Assembly: GCA_964414585.1 (NCBI GenBank)
Contig: CAYPXR010000001.1
Coordinates: 1 to 64,000 of the forward strand
Length of the DNA: 64,000 nucleotides
Source: DATEMU01 sp964414585
GTDB lineage: Bacteria > Planctomycetota > Phycisphaerae > UBA1845 > UTPLA1
Direction: 5' to 3'
The notes beneath the pieces were generated by a model, which ran no database searches, was not told where the DNA came from, and saw nothing but the letters and a program-made list of their open reading frames with translations. A program made the position numbers and the translations under genes. Position 1 is the first letter of the stretch. Each line of letters begins with the position of its first letter. Positions 16,712-24,688 of this stretch are shown here, piece after piece.

Positions 16712-17533
16712 ATGCCGCACGAGCCCGTGGATATCGGCCCTTTCAAGATCGGTCATGGTCAGCCGTTGGCGATTATCGCCGGTCCGTGCATTATCGAATC
16801 AACGGACCATTGCCTGAAGATCGGCGAGGCGGTGAGCGCGATCTGCCGATCGCTCAGGCTCCCTTACATTTTCAAATGTAGTTTCGACAAGGCGAATCGC
16901 ACCAGCATCAAGGGCTTTCGCGGTCCGGGACTCGAAGCGGGACTCAAGACGCTGGCCGAAGTTCGCTCGAAAATCGGTGTGCCGGTCCTGACGGACATTC
17001 ATGTGGAAGCGCAGGCCGGGCCGGCGGCAAAAATTTGCGACGTGCTTCAAATCCCGGCGTTTCTTTGCCGGCAAACCGATTTGATCGCGGCGGCCGCGCA
17101 AACCGGAAAGCCGGTCAACATCAAGAAGGGCCAATTCATGGCCCCGGATCAAATGTCCCAGGCCGTCGAAAAGGTACGCAGCACCGGAAACAAGCGGGTA
17201 CTCTTGACCGAGCGCGGCACCTTTTTTGGATATGGCCGGTTGGTCAACGATTTCGCCGCTGTTCCCACCATGCGCAACTTTGCGCCGGTGGTCTTTGATG
17301 CAACCCATAGCTGCCAGATTCCCGGCGGCCTCGGCGATCAATCGGGTGGGCTGCGTGAATTCGTGCCCCACCTGGCCAAATGCGGCGTGGTGGCCGGTGC
17401 CGACGCGCTCTTCCTGGAAGTCCATGACCGGCCGGACGAAGCCAAATCCGACGCGGCGACCGTATTTCCCCTCGACCGACTGGAAGCCCTTCTGACGACT
17501 TGTCTTAGGCTCCGCGAAGTTGCAGGTCGTTGA
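16712..17533 (+). CDS. kdsA: 3-deoxy-8-phosphooctulonate synthase
   Basis: 273 residues from the ATG at 16712 (MPHEPVD). It condenses phosphoenolpyruvate with arabinose 5-phosphate to KDO 8-phosphate, the first committed step to the KDO of lipopolysaccharide. Visible family elements are AGPCIIES near residue 26, KCSFDKANRTSIKGFRGPG near 56-74, TDIH near 98, VNIKKGQFMAP near 138, LTERGTFFGY near 167 and DATHSCQIPG near 196. The Asn and Cys positions suggest comparison with metal-dependent and metal-independent classes, which I did not resolve. It heads a plus-strand run with Trm112-like, metallophosphoesterase and yidC genes. Confidence 0.93.
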   Translation: MPHEPVDIGPFKIGHGQPLAIIAGPCIIESTDHCLKIGEAVSAICRSLRLPYIFKCSFDKANRTSIKGFRGPGLEAGLKTLAEVRSKIGVPVLTDIHVEAQAGPAAKICDVLQIPAFLCRQTDLIAAAAQTGKPVNIKKGQFMAPDQMSQAVEKVRSTGNKRVLLTERGTFFGYGRLVNDFAAVPTMRNFAPVVFDATHSCQIPGGLGDQSGGLREFVPHLAKCGVVAGADALFLEVHDRPDEAKSDAATVFPLDRLEALLTTCLRLREVAGR

Positions 17534-17647
17534 CGCCGCGTACCGATCCCTTTAGAGTGCCGTTCGATACTCGTCTCGAAGCAGCGGTGTTGGGTCCTTT
17601 TCCAATCCATTGCCGTAATGAATTAGTGGTTTGAGGATTACAACGTA

Positions 17648-17851
17648 ATGATTAGCAAAGACTTACTTGAGATTCTGGTCTGTGCGGCCTGCAAGAAACC
17701 ACTCAAGCCCAAGGATCCCCAAGCCGGAGAAAAGGTCGACGGTTGGCTGGAGTGTACGGGCTGCGGGCTACGCTTTCCGATCCGCGACAACATCCCCATC
17801 ATGTTGATTGATGAGGCCGTCCCGGCAGGCGGAAAAGCTGGGGCCCAATAA
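17648..17851 (+). CDS. Trm112/YcaR-like small zinc protein
   Basis: 67 residues. Four cysteines in two C-x2-C knuckles (CAAC at about 13-16 and CTGC at about 37-40) define a zinc-ribbon of the Trm112/UPF0434 family. ILVCAACKKPL near the start and FPIRDNIPIMLIDEA near the end are typical. In Gram-negative bacteria the homolog YcaR sits between lpxK and kdsB, so its place next to kdsA fits the known tie to KDO/lipid A genes. Function in bacteria is not settled; eukaryotic Trm112 activates methyltransferases. Confidence 0.85.
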   Translation: MISKDLLEILVCAACKKPLKPKDPQAGEKVDGWLECTGCGLRFPIRDNIPIMLIDEAVPAGGKAGAQ

Positions 17852-17888
17852 TCGCTCTCGACGGGGCAATACCCACTACGCCTGCAAA

Positions 17889-18647
17889 ATGTTTGCCATA
17901 ATTTCAGACATCCATTCCAACCTCGAAGCATTGCGAACCGTTCTGGCGGACATCGACCAGCGCGGGATCAAGACGATCTATTGCCTCGGAGACATCATCG
18001 GCTACGGGCCGGACCCGGCGGATTGTCTCGACCTCGTCGCGAAGCGCGCGACGTGGAGTCTTTGCGGAAATCATGATCATGCGGTCTTCTATGAGCCGGC
18101 CAACTTTAACCACGCCGCGGAGAAGGCCGCCTTTTGGACCCGGTCCAGCCTGGAGGAAGAGACCGATGCCAACAAGCGGAACGACCGCTGGCGGTTTCTC
18201 GGTTCCCTTTCGCCGCGAAATGTGATGGACGGTTTGCTCTTCGTCCACGGCTCGCCCCGCAAGCCCATCAACGAATACCTCTTCCCGGACGATGTCTTCA
18301 GTTCCCCACAGAAGTTGATGGCGAACTTTGAACGCATGGAGCAGATGACCTGCTTCTGCGGCCATACCCATGTTCCCGGCGTTTTTGTGGACGACCCCTA
18401 TTTTGAGCCGCCTGACGAACTCGGCGAGGATCACACCTTCACGATCGGTGACGAAAAAGTGATTATCAACGTGGGTTCCGTCGGACAGCCGCGGGATCGA
18501 GACCCGCGCGCCGCCTATGTCATTGTCGACGAGGATCAGGTGCAATTCATCCGGATCGAGTACAACATCGACGTGACGGCCAAGAAAATCAAAGCCAATC
18601 CGCATCTCGATGACTTTCTGGGGAACCGTCTGTACGAGGGGAAATAA
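17889..18647 (+). CDS. Metallophosphoesterase (YfcE/MJ0936-like)
   Basis: 252 residues from the ATG at 17889, which places the first metal motif directly at the N-terminus (MFAIISDIHSN). The remaining calcineurin-like motifs follow in order: GDIIGYGP near 36, CGNHDHAVF near 62, an HGSP string near 122 and GHTHVPGVF near 158. Such enzymes are binuclear-metal phosphodiesterases or phosphatases with varied substrates. The extra acidic C-terminal part (VIVDEDQVQFIRIEYN) is normal for the diadenosine-tetraphosphatase-like subgroup. It lies 37 bases after the Trm112-like gene and 61 before yidC. The substrate is unknown. Confidence 0.85.
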   Translation: MFAIISDIHSNLEALRTVLADIDQRGIKTIYCLGDIIGYGPDPADCLDLVAKRATWSLCGNHDHAVFYEPANFNHAAEKAAFWTRSSLEEETDANKRNDRWRFLGSLSPRNVMDGLLFVHGSPRKPINEYLFPDDVFSSPQKLMANFERMEQMTCFCGHTHVPGVFVDDPYFEPPDELGEDHTFTIGDEKVIINVGSVGQPRDRDPRAAYVIVDEDQVQFIRIEYNIDVTAKKIKANPHLDDFLGNRLYEGK

Positions 18648-18708
18648 TTCCTTGGCCGATCGTCCCCACACCCTGGCGTTCAGGACCCGACTTTCCGAGC
18701 CTTATTGA

Positions 18709-20865
18709 ATGGAACCACAAACTCGACGCACGCTGATCGCCACGCTGGCCTGTATGGCCATCCTCCTGGGATGGTTTCAGCTTCAGACCATCCTCTACCC
18801 GCCCCCGCCCACGCTGCCGACCACGAGCGCGCCCGCCGTGGCCACAACGCAACCGGACGGCGCGACGGTCGTCGCGGCGCCGACCGGCATCACCTCGGCT
18901 CCGGCATCGACCGAGGATCAAACCAAGCCCAAGAGATCCATCTTCTCCGTGGAGAACAAGCCCGCCCAAACCGTCACCCTCGGCGACGATCGGGAAAACG
19001 ATCAGAAATCGGGCTTCACGAATCCATACGACATGGCCGTCGTGGTCAGTTCGCGCGGCGCCGGAATTGAATCGGTGCGATTGTCTCGCTATCGCAACCA
19101 CGTGGCCAAGGACAAGAAAAAACCCGACCACGACCCTTACGACCTGCTCAGCCCGATCGAGGACCCGAACTCCGCCGAGCCTCTCTTGTCCTTCGTCACC
19201 GAGCGACTCTTGCTCGTCACCGACAAACAAACCGTCGAAATGGCGGGCGACCATTGGCAACTGAACAAACACGTCGATGAATCAGGCGAAACGGCCGAGC
19301 TTCAGACGGTCGTCAAACGCGGCGATGAACCGGTGCTCAAGCTCACCCGCACCTACCGACTGCCGAAAAACTCCTATCACCTGGATTCCAACTTCAGCGT
19401 CGAAAACCTGACCGGCGAACCGCAGAACATCATCGTCACGCAAAGGGGACCGATCGGGGTGAAGAACGACGATCCGCAGCGCGAATTTCGGCGGATTGTC
19501 ACGGCCGTGATTGACGAAAACGGAAGAATCATCGACGGCGAAAAGGCGATGCATTCCGACGTGTTCAAGGCCGAGGGCGCCACGAAGGAACTGCGGCCCG
19601 CCGAGGGACAGCACCCGCTCTGGTCGGCCTTGGGAAGCAAGTACTTCGTCTGTATCGAATCTCCCTTGCCGGCCGCAAGCTCCAAGAAGCCTTACCCCGA
19701 ATACTGGGTGAAGACGCTGGCGCGAGCCTACGACCCCACCGTGGACAAACGGGACGATCTGACTTTCGAACAGGTTTTCGCCCTGCCCACGATCGCGCCC
19801 AAGGGCGAAGGCGCCTTCGCCGTTCAAACCTATTTCGGCCCGAAGAGCGATGATCTCTTTGCCCGGCTCCCGGAGGCCCAGGCGCGGAATTACCCCATCG
19901 TCCGTCATGCCGATCTCTCCGGATGCACCTTCCAAGTCATCCAGGTCGCCATGCTGTGGCTCCTGACGATCGCGTACAGGATTGTCGGGAACTACGGCGT
20001 CGCCATCATCATTTTGGTCTGCATCGTGCGATTGATCCTGCACCCCATCACCAAACGGGGGCAGATCAACATGATGAAGATGCAAAAAGGCATGGCCCAC
20101 CTGAAGCCCAAGATGGAGGCCCTTCAGGAGCAATACAAACACGACAAGACGAAGCTCAACGAAGAAGTGATGAAGCTCTATCGGGAAGAAGGCATCAATC
20201 CGGCCGGTCAGGTGCTCGGTTGCCTGCCGATGGTCCTGCAAATGCCGATCTGGGTGGCGCTCTGGACGACGCTCAACACCAACGTCGAGCTGCGTCACAA
20301 GCCGTTCTTCTTTTGGATCCACGACCTCGCCGCGCCGGACGCGCTATACCAACCCTTGATACCTTGGAATTTCCATATTCCGCTCCTTGGATCGATGACG
20401 GGCCCGATCAACGCCTTTAACCTGTTGCCGATCATCATGATGATCACCATGTACGCGCAACAGAAGTTCATGCAGAAACTGACCAAGCCGGCCACGCCCC
20501 CGCCGCCCAAGCTCGATGAGCACGGCCAGCCGGTCGCCGACCCGATGGCGCAACAACAGAAGATGATGTCCTTCATGACGATCTTCTTCGGACTCCTCTT
20601 TTACAATTTCCCCAGCGGACTGAATCTTTACATCCTGTCCAGTAACCTGCTCGGCATGTATGAGCAGTACCGGATCAAGACTCACATTCGCGAGCGCGAG
20701 GCCCAGGGCGATTTCGAGGTCAAGAAGAAATCGGCGGAAGCCGTCGGTAACGGCAAGCCCACTTTTCTGGAGCGACTCGCCAAGAAAGCTGAAGATGCCC
20801 GCCTCATGCAGTCCGATCGAAAGCCGGTGAAACCGAAAAAACACCGCAAGCAGCCGCGGTTCTGA
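18709..20865 (+). CDS. yidC: Membrane protein insertase YidC
   Basis: 718 residues, longer than the roughly 550 of E. coli YidC. Order: signal-anchor helix 9-29, Pro/Thr/Ala-rich linker, a large periplasmic beta domain about 95-400, then the conserved insertase core from about 405 with the coiled cytoplasmic hairpin (KMQKGMAHLKPKMEALQEQY) and GCLPMVLQMPIWVALW. The loop after it contains a Pro-rich insertion (KPATPPPPKLDEHGQ). The last helices hold FPSGLNLYILSSNLLGMYEQY, and the tail is Lys/Arg-rich, suited to ribosome contact. The protein inserts and folds inner-membrane proteins, with or without SecYEG. No rnpA or rpmH neighbours, unlike the proteobacterial order. Confidence 0.95.
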   Translation: MEPQTRRTLIATLACMAILLGWFQLQTILYPPPPTLPTTSAPAVATTQPDGATVVAAPTGITSAPASTEDQTKPKRSIFSVENKPAQTVTLGDDRENDQKSGFTNPYDMAVVVSSRGAGIESVRLSRYRNHVAKDKKKPDHDPYDLLSPIEDPNSAEPLLSFVTERLLLVTDKQTVEMAGDHWQLNKHVDESGETAELQTVVKRGDEPVLKLTRTYRLPKNSYHLDSNFSVENLTGEPQNIIVTQRGPIGVKNDDPQREFRRIVTAVIDENGRIIDGEKAMHSDVFKAEGATKELRPAEGQHPLWSALGSKYFVCIESPLPAASSKKPYPEYWVKTLARAYDPTVDKRDDLTFEQVFALPTIAPKGEGAFAVQTYFGPKSDDLFARLPEAQARNYPIVRHADLSGCTFQVIQVAMLWLLTIAYRIVGNYGVAIIILVCIVRLILHPITKRGQINMMKMQKGMAHLKPKMEALQEQYKHDKTKLNEEVMKLYREEGINPAGQVLGCLPMVLQMPIWVALWTTLNTNVELRHKPFFFWIHDLAAPDALYQPLIPWNFHIPLLGSMTGPINAFNLLPIIMMITMYAQQKFMQKLTKPATPPPPKLDEHGQPVADPMAQQQKMMSFMTIFFGLLFYNFPSGLNLYILSSNLLGMYEQYRIKTHIREREAQGDFEVKKKSAEAVGNGKPTFLERLAKKAEDARLMQSDRKPVKPKKHRKQPRF

Positions 20866-20869
20866 ACGC

Positions 20870-21460
20870 ATGTCCAAGGATTTCGAGGCCCCGCCCGCTC
20901 CCCCACCGCCGACGCCAACCCCGCGGCCCTTTTCCCAGGCGACCGGATTCGTCTATCAGGCCGTTGGTTTTCTCATGGCGATGTCTACCTGTTGCTGGTG
21001 GTCGTTCGCGGGTCTGACCCAGGAAGAAGTGCGCCCCACCGAACCGGGCCGTCAGATTGTTGACATCGCCCAGGACGCCGCCCCGCCGCTTCGCTGGGCC
21101 ATGGCGGCGGTCTGCCTTCTGTTTGCCGGCGGCCTGGGGCTGGTCGCGCTCGGGATGGGACTCCAAAGCGATCGCTTGCAAAGCGGGCGAGCGCCGAAAT
21201 GGACAACGGGCGCAGCGGCATTGTTTTTTCTTTCATACCTGGGAATGTCTATTTTCGCATGGACCCCGTCGGGGGCGCGAATTTCGACCGTTGCGATCCT
21301 GGCCGCGGTTTGGATCGTGCTCTTCCTGTTGGCGGGAGTGAGCGCGGAAGAATTGCGAAAGTACCCGCCTACACCGCGCTCGAACTCATGGACTGCACGC
21401 GATGAGGATGATCTGCGAAAAGCGCTTTCGCCTCGGCCACGAGATAAAACGAACCCGTGA
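20870..21460 (+). CDS. Hypothetical four-helix membrane protein
   Basis: 196 residues, no family recognised. A Pro-rich cytoplasmic N-terminus (EAPPAPPPPTPTPRP) is followed by hydrophobic segments near 25-45, 75-97, 110-127 and 135-155. The tail is charged (RDEDDLRKALSPRPRDK). It starts four bases after yidC, so it is co-transcribed and may be co-translated with the insertase. Its last 92 bases overlap the 3' end of the convergent folC gene in antisense. A membrane role linked to YidC is possible from context only. Confidence 0.7.
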   Translation: MSKDFEAPPAPPPPTPTPRPFSQATGFVYQAVGFLMAMSTCCWWSFAGLTQEEVRPTEPGRQIVDIAQDAAPPLRWAMAAVCLLFAGGLGLVALGMGLQSDRLQSGRAPKWTTGAAALFFLSYLGMSIFAWTPSGARISTVAILAAVWIVLFLLAGVSAEELRKYPPTPRSNSWTARDEDDLRKALSPRPRDKTNP

Positions 21461-22934
21461 TGCAAATCAAATCGTCGCGAGTGATGGCCTTTTGGGCGAT
21501 TTCCAGCGCCTGGGGCAGCGAGGCCGTGACCTGTGCCATGCGGCCGTTGCCGCTGATTTCGGCGAATCGCATCCCCAGTTCGCGGGGGTCCGCCGAACGC
21601 GAAGAATTCACGTGGGTGAAGATCACCTTGTCAGCGCCCAATTGAACCTGTCGCAACATGCCGTCGACGTCTTTGTCGTTGCAGCAACCAAAGATCACCA
21701 CGGTCGTCTCACAGGGGATATTCTGGCCGATGGCCCGCATGAGGGCCTCGACACTGGCGGCGTTATGGGCGGCGTCCACGAGGACGCGCGGCTCGTCACA
21801 AATCATCTCCATCCGACCCTGCAACCGGACATTGGACAGCCCGGCGATGGCCGCTTCGTCGTCAATGGTGAAGCCGCGGCCCTTGAGCTGATCGAGGATG
21901 CCGATGGCCAGACCGCAGTTGACCGCCTGATGTTCGCCAACCAGCGGCACCGCCAGGTGGTCGAAGTGGCTGGTCGGAGTCGTGACGCAGATTCTCGCCT
22001 GAGGCCCGGCCGACCGGGACGATTCAAATCGATAGCTCAATTCGATCTGATCGCCGGACTCGGTGCCGGCGAAGAGCAACGGGGATTTCGTTTTTTCCGC
22101 CGCCTTTCGAAGGATTTGCTTGACGTTCTTGGGCTGCGGGGCGCAGACCACCGGGATGTTTTCCTTGAAAATGCCGGCCTTTTCCTCGGCGATTTGATCG
22201 AGGGTGTTTCCCAATTGGGCCATGTGGTCGAGACTTATGTTGGTGATTCCGCAAACTTCCGGGCGCAGGACGTTGGTCGCGTCGAACCGCCCGCCGAGAC
22301 CGACCTCGGCGACGGCAATGTCCACTTTTTTCTCACGGAAGTAGAGGAAGGCCGCCGCGGTCAAAATCTCGAAATACGTCGGGGTGTCCGTCTTGTACCG
22401 CGCCACGACCTCCGCGATCGTGCCGATGACTTTTGCGAAGGCATTTTCCGAGATCATCTCGCCGTTGACTGCAATACGCTCGCGGACATCCAAAACATGG
22501 GGGGAGGTATACAAACCGACCTTGAGGTTGTTGTTTTGCAACATGTTGGCCAGCATCGTGGCCGTTGAGCCCTTGCCCTTCGTGCCGCCGATGTGGACGC
22601 TGCGAAACGCGCGCTGAGGTTGGTCCAGATCCGCCAGCAATCGCTTCATTCGGGACAACGTCAACATGCCCCGCGCCTTGGCCCGGCTCGTCGGCGGGCG
22701 GCGCTCGTAATTCACCAGCGAATTCAGGAATTCCAAGGCAGCCCGGTAGGTTCGGACCGCCTTTCGACCCGCGGACGTTCCTCCCCCGCGCCGAACAGAT
22801 CGCTTGACCTTTGTGCTTTTCTTCACAATCCGTCGATTCATGGCACTCGGACCACTAGGGCGCACCTTCGGATCGGCCGATTTCTTGGTCCGAGGATCAG
22901 CGGCCTTGCGAGAAATTGTTGCGGTAGTTCCCAT
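21369..22934 (-). CDS. folC: Folylpolyglutamate synthase / dihydrofolate synthase
   Basis: 521 residues. The Mur-ligase-type core begins near residue 65 with the family's LEFLNSLVNYER and TLSRMKRLLADL; the P-loop is HIGGTKGKGSTATML near 113, followed by YTSPHVLDVRERIAVNGE and the DATN and SLDHMAQLG strings. It adds glutamate to (dihydro)folates using ATP. About 60 residues rich in Lys, Arg and Ser precede the core; an internal ATG at 22841 would remove 31 of them, and neither start has a clear ribosome site, so the N-terminus is uncertain. The 3' end overlaps the convergent membrane-protein gene by 92 bases. Confidence 0.92.
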   Translation of the reverse strand: MGTTATISRKAADPRTKKSADPKVRPSGPSAMNRRIVKKSTKVKRSVRRGGGTSAGRKAVRTYRAALEFLNSLVNYERRPPTSRAKARGMLTLSRMKRLLADLDQPQRAFRSVHIGGTKGKGSTATMLANMLQNNNLKVGLYTSPHVLDVRERIAVNGEMISENAFAKVIGTIAEVVARYKTDTPTYFEILTAAAFLYFREKKVDIAVAEVGLGGRFDATNVLRPEVCGITNISLDHMAQLGNTLDQIAEEKAGIFKENIPVVCAPQPKNVKQILRKAAEKTKSPLLFAGTESGDQIELSYRFESSRSAGPQARICVTTPTSHFDHLAVPLVGEHQAVNCGLAIGILDQLKGRGFTIDDEAAIAGLSNVRLQGRMEMICDEPRVLVDAAHNAASVEALMRAIGQNIPCETTVVIFGCCNDKDVDGMLRQVQLGADKVIFTHVNSSRSADPRELGMRFAEISGNGRMAQVTASLPQALEIAQKAITRDDLICITGSFYLVAEAKALFADHPHRVQSMSSSAV

Positions 22935-23280
22935 AGGCGTAAATGTTATATGACAGTTGACATTTAATCAAGAACAAACGGGGATCACCGCTTGCTAATC
23001 TCGATCAATAATACCCATAACCATTTATTTTTATTATATTTATAGCTATTGACGGAACGGTTGTCGCCAAGAAAAGTTACCTACTATTTACCTAACACGA
23101 AACACCAAATATTTTGATTTCCGCGTGGTTAGCGGACCGGCCATGTCGATTTCTATTCTGCATACGATCGTAAACCGCACGCTGTTCGATGGTTAATCGC
23201 GTTTTTCGGCATTTGGCGTCTTGACGGGGGCGAATAGGGGCTAAATCATCGGCTGAGATCGCACAAACCGAGGTACCGAA
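22935..23280. other. AT-rich divergent intergenic region
   Basis: 346 bases between folC (minus) and the bactofilin gene (plus). About 22940-23105 is markedly AT-rich against a GC-rich background, with runs such as TTTATTTTTATTATATTTATA. A weak TTGATT-N15-TATAAC facing folC abuts its start. No gene seen; it is probably a shared promoter region. Confidence 0.5.
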
Positions 23281-23808
23281 GTGACTCCGGCCCCCAAGAT
23301 TCGCATAGTTCGATGCGTTCACTGCCGCGGCATGATGCGCGTTCCGGCCAGGGCATTGTCCGTCTTCTGCCCCCACTGCCAAAAGCGGGTGGAACTCGAG
23401 AGCCTGCGGATCACAGGCTCGCATCCCGGAAAAAAACTCGCCACCTGTGGAGATGTCGTCGTCGAAGCCACGGGTTGGCTCAACGCCGAAGTCGTCGCGG
23501 AAAATGTCACCATATTGGGGCGCGTGCGAGGACCGGTAAGCGCTTCGGTGAGCGTGGAGGTCGGACCCAAGGGACACGTCATTGGCGACATCCTCGCCCC
23601 CAAAATCGTGGTGCGCGAAGGGGCGATCATTCAGGGTCGCTGTCAAATGACTTCAGCCGCGGTGATTCCGGCGGAACCGGGTCCTGAATCGATCGGCGAA
23701 ATGGAGGAAGCGACTGCGGTCGACATTCATGCACCGCAACCGGATGAACCGTCACCGCCGCCGCGAATTCGCCCGATGCCGCTGCGACCCCCGACCGAAA
23801 ACGTGTAA
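23281..23808 (+). CDS. Bactofilin-like protein with N-terminal zinc ribbon
   Basis: 175 residues from a GTG with GAGGT eight bases upstream. Residues 9-36 form a zinc ribbon (CVHC at 12-15 and CPHC at 30-33). Residues 50-122 are a bactofilin (DUF583) beta-helix, recognisable by the repeating small/hydrophobic turns GDVVVEATGWLNAEVVAEN and GHVIGDILAPKIVVREGAII. The tail is Pro/Glu-rich and disordered. Bactofilins polymerise without nucleotide and organise cell shape or polar structures. The added zinc ribbon is unusual for classical BacA-type proteins and may bind a partner or nucleic acid. Confidence 0.82.
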   Translation: MTPAPKIRIVRCVHCRGMMRVPARALSVFCPHCQKRVELESLRITGSHPGKKLATCGDVVVEATGWLNAEVVAENVTILGRVRGPVSASVSVEVGPKGHVIGDILAPKIVVREGAIIQGRCQMTSAAVIPAEPGPESIGEMEEATAVDIHAPQPDEPSPPPRIRPMPLRPPTENV

Positions 23809-23839
23809 TTCAATTGTTCGAGGAAATGGACCCGGGCGA

Positions 23840-24607
23840 TCAGGACTGCGGCGCCGGTTCCTCGTTCACGGGTAGCGGATTCTCGAATCCCTTTCGCGCG
23901 CAAAGCTCATCAACGATGTCGTCAAACTTTTCGAGATGATACTCGTCCAGGCGGACCTTTCTAGAGTCACCCTGGTCGTCGTATTCCAGGTCCACAAACC
24001 CCTTGCGGCTGAATCGGCTGATATCCAGAGATCGCATGGCGTCCCAGGAGATTGGATTCGCTGTTCGATACGTCAAGCCGCGTTCATCCAAAACCAATTT
24101 TGTCCGGCGAACGCTCCTGACAAAAAACAGGAGGTAAATGGAAAACAACGCCAGGACGACGGCCAGCCCTTTCTGCCAGAGTATCGTGGTCGCGTTTTTC
24201 TCCGCAAAACGCCCCACCACTCGGTCAGACCCTTTGGCGGCGTCGACGAGGACGCTTACCCGATAACACGGGCCGAAATAGTAGATCGTGTCCTTGGTTT
24301 CAAACGACGGTGGGCCGCCAAAAACCTGCTGCATGTCCGCCCGGATCGCCGCAAGATTGTTCGGATGCCCGTTCACTTTCCGCCGGAGCGCGGCGGTCTT
24401 GGCTTCGTTCACGGTCTTGTAAATCGTCGGGTTTTTGGCCGCCTCCCGGTATTCCGTCGGCAACTGTTCGAGGTGTTCCTTGACGTTTTCGGCGGGATAC
24501 CCGATCCAACCGTCGTAGGCAAACCACAGGGAAAACGCCAGCATCATCAGGAAAAGGAGAAGCGAGCGGACTTTTCGTTCACCGGTCGGTCCGCTTTCGA
24601 TTGGCAT
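23840..24607 (-). CDS. Hypothetical membrane protein with PH-like C-terminal domain
   Basis: 255 residues. A helix near 14-32 (LLLFLMMLAFSLWFAYDGW) and one near 143-162 flank an extracytoplasmic region of about 110 residues. The cytoplasmic tail (TKLVLDERGLTYRTANPISWDAMRSLDISRF) resembles the small bacterial PH-like domain found in membrane proteins. It lies 81 bases after the DUF4340 gene and ends the ABC exporter operon. No function assigned; membership in the Gld-type complex is inferred from position. Confidence 0.65.
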   Translation of the reverse strand: MPIESGPTGERKVRSLLLFLMMLAFSLWFAYDGWIGYPAENVKEHLEQLPTEYREAAKNPTIYKTVNEAKTAALRRKVNGHPNNLAAIRADMQQVFGGPPSFETKDTIYYFGPCYRVSVLVDAAKGSDRVVGRFAEKNATTILWQKGLAVVLALFSIYLLFFVRSVRRTKLVLDERGLTYRTANPISWDAMRSLDISRFSRKGFVDLEYDDQGDSRKVRLDEYHLEKFDDIVDELCARKGFENPLPVNEEPAPQS

Positions 24608-24688
24608 ACGTTCCTCATTCGGCGCGGTACCGGCGGCTCCACGAACGCCTTGCGGCTCGCCTGACGCCCGATCCCGCTTGAGCCCATC

